Shown: positions 1 through 4,685 of the stretch, in pieces
How positions within the stretch are numbered: the first letter of the stretch is position 1
Layout: the number at the start of each line of letters is the position of its first letter
Source: an uncultured Acidobacteriota bacterium
GTDB taxonomy: Bacteria > Acidobacteriota > JAAYUB01
Reading direction: 5' to 3'
Assembly: GCA_937925645.1 (NCBI GenBank)
Contig: CALAMB010000278.1
Coordinates: 1-7,796, forward strand
DNA length: 7,796 nucleotides
Program-made: the position numbers and the translations under genes
The notes under the pieces: model-generated
The model's database searches: none
The model's input: the letters and a program-made list of their open reading frames with translations, nothing else
Told to the model about the DNA's origin: nothing

Positions 1-1292
1 CGTACACCACGTTCATGATCGGCTCCACCTCCAAGGCGTTCACCACGGCGCTGGCGGCGATGCTGGCGGATGAAGGCAAGCTCCACTGGAACGACCGGGT
101 GATCCAGCACCTGCCCGGCTTCCAGCTCATGGACCCGTGGGTGACCCGCGAGTTCATCGTGGAAGACCTGTTCAGCCAGCGCAGCGGTCTGCCGGCCTAC
201 TCCCTGGATCCCATGTCCTTCATCGGCTTTTCCGGACGCGACATCCAGCGGGCGCTCCGATTTGTGGAGCCCGTCTCCAGCGCCCGCACACAGTTCGCCT
301 ACGTGAATCACCTCTTCCTGACGGGCGCAGCGGTCATTGAAACGGTGAGCGGCTTCAGCTGGGCCGACAACCTGGACCGCCGCATCTTCGGACCGCTGGG
401 CATGGCCGGCACCACCGTCGATCCCGAGGTGGCCTTCCGGATGGGCAACCTGGCCCGGGAGCATCTGGACGGCGGCGCCGGCGGGCTCTGGACCGTGCCC
501 CTGGACTGGCCGTACCGCGGCTGGCTGCAGAGCTACGCCCCGGCGGGCGGGATCTACTCCAACGTGATGGACATGACCCAGTGGATCCGCGCCCAGTTGG
601 GGAACCCCACCGTCGACGGACGTCCGCTGGTCAGCGCCACCAACCTGGCCCACCTGCATGCACCCAAAACCCCCGCCGCCTACAAGGATTCCGGCATCAT
701 CTCCGCCTACTGCCTGGGTTGGGTTTACGAATCCTTTTCTCCGCATCCCATCGTCTGGCACAACGGCGAGACCGTTGGCAACCACTCCATTGTCTCCTTG
801 GTGCCGGAAGCCGGCATCGGCATCGTGGTGCTCACCAATTCGGCGGGGAACAAGGTGCCGGAGCGCCTGGCGAAGCGCTACTTCAACCTCTACTTCGGCA
901 ATCCCCTGCCGGACGAGAGCGCGTCCGAAGGACCAAGCGCTGCGGCGTTCGATGCAGGCGTGCGGGCGGATCGTGACCCCATTCCGCCGGCCCCGCCGGA
1001 CAAGGGGCCGGCGCTGCCGTATGACGCGTACGTGGGCCGCTTCGCCAATCCCGCCTACGGCGTGTTCGAGGTGGTGGTGCGGGATGACCAACTTCGCTGC
1101 CTCGTTGGGCCGGAGCGGTTTGAGGCCCACCTGGAACCGTACAGCGGCAACACGTTCAAGATCAGCCTGCCCGACTTCCCCGGCTTCGAATACCTGGCCA
1201 CCTTCCGCATCGGTCCGGACGGCACGGCGACCGAACTGGTGGTGGACTTCTGCGCCGACGCCGCCGGCGGCGTCTTCCGGCGGATCCGATGA
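1..1292 (+). CDS. Serine hydrolase, beta-lactamase/S12 family with DUF3471-like C-terminus (5' partial)
   Basis: The reading frame is open from base 3, so the N-terminus, including any signal peptide, lies outside the window and the ATG at 15 is internal. The S12 active-site set is visible. The nucleophile motif is S-T-S-K (24-35), the general-base motif is Y-V-N (300-308), and the third motif is H-N-G (759-767) in place of the K-T-G of class C beta-lactamases. By family knowledge, H-x-G is usual in DD-peptidases, D-aminopeptidases and esterases of this superfamily, so a peptidase or esterase role is likelier than antibiotic hydrolysis. After a Pro-rich linker (about 984-1005), a DUF3471-like beta domain runs from about 1020 to the end. 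The downstream gene at 1327 is a paralogue that aligns along the whole length with one single-codon indel. Substrate is unknown; a cell-envelope or secreted location is inferred from that paralogue. TGA at 1290-1292. Confidence 0.9.
   Translation, partial: YTTFMIGSTSKAFTTALAAMLADEGKLHWNDRVIQHLPGFQLMDPWVTREFIVEDLFSQRSGLPAYSLDPMSFIGFSGRDIQRALRFVEPVSSARTQFAYVNHLFLTGAAVIETVSGFSWADNLDRRIFGPLGMAGTTVDPEVAFRMGNLAREHLDGGAGGLWTVPLDWPYRGWLQSYAPAGGIYSNVMDMTQWIRAQLGNPTVDGRPLVSATNLAHLHAPKTPAAYKDSGIISAYCLGWVYESFSPHPIVWHNGETVGNHSIVSLVPEAGIGIVVLTNSAGNKVPERLAKRYFNLYFGNPLPDESASEGPSAAAFDAGVRADRDPIPPAPPDKGPALPYDAYVGRFANPAYGVFEVVVRDDQLRCLVGPERFEAHLEPYSGNTFKISLPDFPGFEYLATFRIGPDGTATELVVDFCADAAGGVFRRIR
1193..1288 (+). 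repeat. 3' tail repeat shared by the tandem paralogues (copy 1)
   Basis: These 96 bases match 2811-2906 with only two mismatches, both third or first codon positions of low impact (ACG/TCG and GAA/GAG). The rest of the two genes is clearly more diverged. The copies sit 1618 bp apart. The pattern suggests local gene conversion or strong constraint on the C-terminal strand. Confidence 0.75.
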
Positions 1293-1313
1293 TGTTTCGC
1301 TCCATCCCAAGCG

Positions 1314-1319
1314 AAGGAG
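1314..1319 (+). promoter_or_regulatory. Ribosome binding site of the second serine hydrolase
   Basis: AAGGAG lies 7 nt before the ATG at 1327. It fixes the start of the second gene. It also shows that the open frame running upstream of 1327, through the first gene in another register, is not coding. The 34-bp gap between the two genes shows no separate promoter, so co-transcription is likely. Confidence 0.8.
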
Positions 1320-1326
1320 ATCCTCG

Positions 1327-2910
1327 ATGATCCCTTGGTTTCGTGTCATTCACGCTTTCCCCAGAGGTCTGACGCTGCTTGCGCTGGTGGGAATCCTGGC
1401 TGCCTGGCCAACCGCCGCCGACCGGGCGGCGGTGGGCGGTGACTCATCCGTCATCCGGCGACTGCCCACCGACAGGCATGCCGAGCTGGAGGCCTACGCC
1501 ATCGCGATCATGAATGAGGAGAGCGTGCCCGGCATGGCCTACGCCATCGTGGAAAACGACCAGGTGGTCTACGCCCGGGGCTTCGGCGTCCGGGAGCAGC
1601 ACGGCGCCGGACCGGTCGACGTCCACACGCTGTTCCAGATCGGCTCCAACACCAAGTCCTTCACCACCGCGCTGGTGGCGATGCTGGCGGACGAAGGACA
1701 ACTCGACTGGACCGACCGGGTGACCCAACACCTGCCCGGCTTCCAGCTCATGGACCCGTGGGTCACCCGAGAATTCATGGTGGAGGACCTGTTCAGCCAG
1801 CGGAGCGGGATGCCCGCCTACGCGCTCGATTTCATGTCGTTCATCGGCTTCGACGGACGGGCGATCCAGCGCGCCATGCGCCACGTGGAGCCGGCCTACA
1901 GCGCCCGGAGCCGGATGACCTATGTCAACAATCTATTCCTGACGGGGGCCGATCTGATCGAGCAGGTCAGCGGTTTCAGCTGGGCGGACAACCTGGACCG
2001 GCGGATCTTCGGGCCGCTGGGCATGGCCTCGTCCACCACCGATCCGGGCGTCGCCGGGCGAACGGGCAACCTGGCGCGGGAACACGTCCCCCTTGCCGAC
2101 GGCACGCTCTGGACGATTCCCCTGGACTGGCCCTACCGCGGCTGGCTGCAGACCTATGCCCCGGCGGGCGGGATCTACTCGAACGTGCTGGACATGACCC
2201 TGTGGCTCCGCGCCCACCTCGGCCAGGTGACCGTTGGCGGTCAGCCGTTCATCAGCGCCGCCAGCCTGGCGCATCTGCATGCGCCGAAGACGCCGGCCGG
2301 CATCGTCGCCGGGGACATGATCACCTACTGCCTGGCCTGGTTCTACCAGTCATACTCCCCCCACGCCATCGTCTGGCACGGCGGCGACACCATCGGCAAC
2401 CACTCCCGCATGTCGCTGATTCCCGAAGCCGGCATCGGGATCGTCGTCCTCACCAATTCGGAGTTCAACCGCGTGCCGGAGCGCCTGACGCGGCGCTATT
2501 TCGACCTGTATTTCGGCAATCCCTTACTGGACGAACACTTGTCCTTCGAGCCGGCCACCGGAGCGTTCGAAACCGCCGGCCTGGCCTGCCGGCCGACCAT
2601 CCCCCCGGCGCCACCCGAAAAAGGGGCTCCCATGCCGTTCGAGACGTATGAGGGCCGGTTCGCCAATCCCGCCTACGGCGTGTTCGAGGTGGCAGCGCAG
2701 GACGACCGGCTCCGCTGCCTCGTGGGGCCGGCACCGATTGAGGCATATCTGGAACCATACAGCGGCAACACCTTCCGGTTTGGCCTGCCCGACTATCCGG
2801 AGTATGAATGCCTGGCCACCTTCCGCATCGGTCCGGACGGCTCGGCGACCGAGCTGGTGGTGGACTTCTGCGCCGACGCCGCCGGCGGCGTCTTCCGGCG
2901 GATCCGGTAG
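1327..2910 (+). CDS. Secreted serine hydrolase, beta-lactamase/S12 family with DUF3471-like C-terminus
   Basis: This gene encodes 527 aa, with the start set by AAGGAG 7 nt upstream. Residues 1-31 look like a signal peptide: Arg6 and Arg13, a hydrophobic core of roughly residues 15-27, and a probable cut near Thr-Ala-Ala31. The protein is therefore exported. The catalytic domain carries S107-N-T-K110 (nucleophile and lysine), Y199-V-N201 and H351-G-G353. The H-x-G third motif points to a DD-peptidase, D-aminopeptidase or esterase-like enzyme rather than a true class C beta-lactamase. A Pro-rich linker (around residues 422-430) leads to a DUF3471-like beta domain from about residue 438 to the end; in this family it often follows the hydrolase and may shape the active site. 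The gene lies 34 bp behind its paralogue and is probably in one operon with it. Substrate cannot be told from sequence. The family call is firm and the reaction is inferred. Confidence 0.93.
   Translation: MIPWFRVIHAFPRGLTLLALVGILAAWPTAADRAAVGGDSSVIRRLPTDRHAELEAYAIAIMNEESVPGMAYAIVENDQVVYARGFGVREQHGAGPVDVHTLFQIGSNTKSFTTALVAMLADEGQLDWTDRVTQHLPGFQLMDPWVTREFMVEDLFSQRSGMPAYALDFMSFIGFDGRAIQRAMRHVEPAYSARSRMTYVNNLFLTGADLIEQVSGFSWADNLDRRIFGPLGMASSTTDPGVAGRTGNLAREHVPLADGTLWTIPLDWPYRGWLQTYAPAGGIYSNVLDMTLWLRAHLGQVTVGGQPFISAASLAHLHAPKTPAGIVAGDMITYCLAWFYQSYSPHAIVWHGGDTIGNHSRMSLIPEAGIGIVVLTNSEFNRVPERLTRRYFDLYFGNPLLDEHLSFEPATGAFETAGLACRPTIPPAPPEKGAPMPFETYEGRFANPAYGVFEVAAQDDRLRCLVGPAPIEAYLEPYSGNTFRFGLPDYPEYECLATFRIGPDGSATELVVDFCADAAGGVFRRIR
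2811..2906 (+). repeat. 3' tail repeat shared by the tandem paralogues (copy 2)
   Basis: Partner of 1193-1288, inside the DUF3471-like domain of the second hydrolase. The match stops at the last codon: the first gene ends in TGA and the second in TAG. No homology is obvious beyond the stop codons. Confidence 0.75.
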
Positions 2911-2931
2911 CCGCGGCGGAACCAAAGTGGC

Positions 2932-2948
2932 GCAGGCGTCCCGCCTGC
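2932..2948. repeat. Small palindromic element (intergenic copy)
   Basis: Perfect 7-bp arms GCAGGCG and CGCCTGC enclose a 3-nt TCC loop, 21 bp past the stop of the second hydrolase. The core CAGGCG-NNN-CGCCTG is shared with the two copies inside the AAA gene (4904-4924 and 4938-4956). On the - strand the second of those has the same TCC loop. It could act as a transcript-end hairpin, but no T run follows, and the shared core suggests a dispersed repeat family. Confidence 0.7.
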
Positions 2949-3113
2949 AGGGATCAGCAAAAAGCGGGGCGTCAGACACGAGCGGTCCGCGCGTTCATGG
3001 ATTCAGAAACGGTTGAGGGTTGCCAACTGAGGGTTCTTCACGTTCGCAAGTTCGCAGGTTCACCGACAGTCGATGGCAGGTAGGAGATAGGAGATAGTTG
3101 ATCGGAATGCCTC

Positions 3114-3190
3114 TCCCGTTTCCCGTCTGCCGTCTCCCTCCTCCCGTCTCCCGTCTCCCGTCTCCCGTCTGCCGGCTCCCTTCTCCCGAT
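3114..3190. repeat. Degenerate 7-bp tandem array, consensus TCCCGTC
   Basis: Eleven contiguous 7-bp units in perfect register are visible. Units 5 to 8 (3142-3169) are exact TCCCGTC, as is unit 2 (3121-3127). The others differ by one to three bases, for example TGCCGTC, TGCCGGC and TCCCTTC. The + strand is strongly C/T-rich. The last unit runs directly into the 8-bp array, sharing its final three bases. Confidence 0.9.
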
Positions 3191-3251
3191 TCACCGATTC
3201 ACCGACTCACCGACTCACCGATTCACCGATTCACCGACTCACCGATTCGCC
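3188..3251. repeat. 8-bp tandem array, consensus GAYTCACC
   Basis: Eight contiguous octamers: GATTCACC at 3188, 3196, 3220 and 3228, GACTCACC at 3204, 3212 and 3236, and a last variant GATTCGCC at 3244. T and C at the third base alternate in pairs, which suggests amplification of a 16- or 32-bp block. The array ends 2 bp from the stop codon (3254-3256) of the convergent gene. Upstream, 3040-3063 shows three weaker 8-bp units of related sequence. Confidence 0.92.
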
Positions 3252-3253
3252 AT

Positions 3254-4294
3254 TCACTTCTCGAGCTGGGCCTTGAAGGCGGCCAGACCGTCCGCCATGG
3301 CCGACCGGGTTTTCGGAATCACGATCCGGCGCAGCAGCCCGCCCTTGAAGCCCGTCAGCCCCGCCTGCCGGGAGCCTTTCAGGGTCATCAGGTACATGCC
3401 GCGCGTCGGCGCCGCCGGGTCAACGGGCACGCAGAAGTACATGTCCAGGGCGGTCTGGAAGTAGTGGCTGGCGTACAGTTGCTTGATGGCCACCACGCCG
3501 GGCGCCCGCGGCAGGTTGTCGGGCCGGTGGATGATCACGTGGTTGGCGCGGAAGGTGGGTTTCAGGCCGAACGACACCCGTTCCCAGTACAGGTATTCTT
3601 CCTTGTTGGCCAGTTCCGCCTTGGGATAATCCAGCAGATAGCGATGGAGATCGGGCAGAAAGGCCGGCAACAGCTCGACCCGGTCCAACAGGGTCCGGAG
3701 GACCTGCGCCACCTGGACCGGGCTCTTGTGGTCCCAGTACGTGCCCAGGGCGGAGTTGCCGCTCAGATTGTAGTTTTTGAGCAGATCCACCAGCCCCTGT
3801 CGGAGCAGCCGGTCCACCGTCGCGGCTGCATCCGGCTGGTCCCAGTTCACCTCGCGCCGCAGTCGGTCCACGAGTGCAGCGGGCAGCTGCACCACGCACT
3901 CGCCCGGCTCGCACTCCTGGAGCTCCTTCAGGTCGTCGTCGTCCAGGTGCAGACCGGCCAGGTCGGCCAGCCGCGGCGGATCGCTGAACCGCTTCAGGTC
4001 GAGATAGGCGTTGGACTTCGGGAACTTCCGGAAATCCCGGTACATGTCCAGGAAGGCGTCGGGGCGGGCCTTGACGAAGACCACGCCGAACACGACCACC
4101 TCGTCGGGATCGCCGGTGTCGAGGATCTTGGCCACCGCTTCACCCGCCCGGACCGCGGCCGCCTCTTCGTCGGTGAACCGGACCTGCTTGCGGAGAAACG
4201 CGTCCGCCGCCGGATCGGCCGGCGCACCGGCGGCCAATCCGCCGGCGATCAGGATACCCAACCACAGTGCCGGCGTCAGCCCTCGATTGAGCAT
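3254..4294 (-). CDS. Secreted conserved protein of unknown function
   Basis: This encodes 346 aa from the ATG at 4294, chosen because AAGGAG lies 5 nt upstream and a signal peptide starts there. A longer frame from 4384 would place 30 non-signal residues in front. Residues 1-24 form a signal peptide (Arg4, hydrophobic stretch 8-22, probable cut near Ala-Gly-Ala24). The mature protein has a stretch around residues 99-136 with F-S-D-P-P-R-L (103-109), an acidic LDDDDL run and a C-E-P-G-E-C motif (128-133) whose two cysteines could pair. A later segment (about 233-282) reads YLYWERVSFGLKP and then KQLYASHYF. From memory this resembles an unnamed conserved family in Acidobacteria and Proteobacteria, but I cannot name a domain. 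There is no catalytic motif or transmembrane segment after the signal. It is probably monocistronic, with its own promoter-like site upstream and a repeat array right after its stop. Confidence 0.88.
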   Translation of the reverse strand: MLNRGLTPALWLGILIAGGLAAGAPADPAADAFLRKQVRFTDEEAAAVRAGEAVAKILDTGDPDEVVVFGVVFVKARPDAFLDMYRDFRKFPKSNAYLDLKRFSDPPRLADLAGLHLDDDDLKELQECEPGECVVQLPAALVDRLRREVNWDQPDAAATVDRLLRQGLVDLLKNYNLSGNSALGTYWDHKSPVQVAQVLRTLLDRVELLPAFLPDLHRYLLDYPKAELANKEEYLYWERVSFGLKPTFRANHVIIHRPDNLPRAPGVVAIKQLYASHYFQTALDMYFCVPVDPAAPTRGMYLMTLKGSRQAGLTGFKGGLLRRIVIPKTRSAMADGLAAFKAQLEK

Positions 4295-4299
4295 GGAGA

Positions 4300-4305
4300 C
4301 TCCTT
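4300..4305 (-). promoter_or_regulatory. Ribosome binding site of the secreted protein
   Basis: On the - strand AAGGAG stands 5 nt before the ATG at 4294. This decides the start in favour of 4294 over the in-frame ATG at 4384. Confidence 0.75.
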
Positions 4306-4321
4306 GAAACGAGATGAGGAT

Positions 4322-4350
4322 ACTATAGCACAGGTCCCGGAGCACGTTCC
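4322..4350 (-). promoter_or_regulatory. Possible promoter of the secreted protein gene
   Basis: On the - strand a -10-like TATAGT (4322-4327) lies about 17 bp upstream of the RBS. A GGAACG hexamer (4345-4350) lies 17 bp further up. The -10 is good for sigma-70, but the -35 is not TTGACA-like and recalls the GGAAC of ECF-type sites. AT-rich bases are rare in this GC-rich stretch, which helps the -10 stand out. Not proven. Confidence 0.35.
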
Positions 4351-4504
4351 GATCCCCTGCCGGTGAAGGGTCACGAGTGATCACGATCGCTCAATGACTC
4401 ATTTGATTCCGCCGATTGTTATTTGGCTGGGCGTTGCCCTCACCATTCCAATTTCGCCGGCGGCGAGATCCCCGGGCCGGTTCACCGGTCTTGGATTGGC
4501 ACAG

Positions 4505-4525
4505 CCCGTCGCTTCCAGCGACGGG
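4505..4525. repeat. Perfect 9-bp hairpin with TCC loop
   Basis: Arms CCCGTCGCT and AGCGACGGG enclose TCC. The arm length and 3-nt loop resemble the palindromes at 2932-2948 and 4904-4956, although the arm sequence differs. No T run follows on either strand, so it is not a standard intrinsic terminator. Confidence 0.7.
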
Positions 4526-4551
4526 GCCGAATGATCCGTTTGGGAGCCAGC

Positions 4552-4563
4552 CCCCTTCAGGGG
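4552..4563. repeat. Short CCCC/GGGG hairpin with TTCA loop
   Basis: CCCC-TTCA-GGGG forms a 4-bp stem. It is weak alone, but the same TTCA loop occurs in the CCGG hairpin at 4477-4488 and it sits in a series of stems. Confidence 0.4.
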
Positions 4564-4576
4564 ACATGGATCGGCC

Positions 4577-4597
4577 GGCCCCTGTTGGAACGGGGCC
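4577..4597. repeat. GGCCCC/GGGGCC hairpin
   Basis: The 6-bp arms GGCCCC and GGGGCC enclose nine bases. Inside these GTT and AAC can pair as well, with a bulged T, giving up to 9 bp. It is third in the series of stems at 4505-4597. Confidence 0.5.
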
Positions 4598-4643
4598 ACG
4601 AACGAGTGGGATGGGAACGAGCTACCAGTCTCGAGCCTCTTGC

Positions 4644-4677
4644 CCCGTTGACGATGACGATGACGATCACGAACGGG
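4644..4677. repeat. GACGAT hexamer repeat framed by inverted repeats
   Basis: Three exact GACGAT units (4650-4667) lie between the arms CCCGTT (4644-4649) and AACGGG (4672-4677). Further CCT/AGG pairing outside is possible with a bulge. It begins 8 bp downstream of the AAA stop on the - strand, so it could form a structure at the 3' end of that transcript. No T run is seen. Confidence 0.55.
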
Positions 4678-4685
4678 AGGCGGGA

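Larger units (their letters stand above)
2911..3253. other. Gene-free convergent intergenic region, rich in short repeats
   Basis: This lies between the stop codons of two convergent genes. I see no credible coding region; open frames here follow the repeats. In order it holds a GC palindrome (2932-2948), a direct repeat TGAGGGTT (3014-3021 and 3028-3035), and three degenerate 8-bp units with a GTTC core (3040-3063). Then come two and a half TAGGAGA heptads (3081-3097), a C/T-rich heptad array (3114-3190) and an octad array (3188-3251). The purine-rich TAGGAGA units could pair with the C/T-rich heptads. No hairpin followed by a T run was found, so a classical intrinsic terminator is not shown. 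Confidence 0.75.
4295..4685. other. Gene-free 391-bp region with hairpins and a hexamer repeat
   Basis: This lies between the stop of the AAA gene and the start of the secreted-protein gene, both on the - strand. I find no supported gene: the open frames crossing it lack family signatures, and some run on into the antisense of the AAA gene. It contains the promoter-like site and RBS at its low-coordinate end. It also holds a CCGG-TTCA-CCGG hairpin (4477-4488), the three hairpins listed separately, and a GACGAT repeat framed by inverted repeats. The dense inverted repeats suggest a dispersed non-coding element, an mRNA 3' structure or a small RNA. None can be assigned. Confidence 0.6.

Noticed and set aside
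15..1292. The ATG at 15 as the true start of the first hydrolase
   Set aside because: The frame is open to the window edge, and the paralogue has about 104 residues before this point. The catalytic serine would be only four residues from such a start.
658..1326. A 750-codon open frame on the + strand that starts inside the first hydrolase and runs into the second
   Set aside because: Up to 1326 it reads the first gene in the wrong register and gives an Arg/Pro/Ser-rich product. The RBS at 1314-1319 and the signal peptide place the true start at 1327.
1..2910. Calling the tandem hydrolases antibiotic-resistance beta-lactamases
   Set aside because: The third motif is H-x-G rather than K-T-G and a DUF3471-like domain is attached, so a peptidase or esterase role is more likely and resistance is not supported.
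3114..3251. Tandem arrays considered as a CRISPR array
   Set aside because: The units are 7 and 8 bp, contiguous and without spacers; no cas gene is near.
3098..4366. A 422-codon + strand open frame
   Set aside because: Antisense of the secreted protein gene. Its first part translates the 7-bp and 8-bp repeat arrays, and it has no signal, RBS or family signature.
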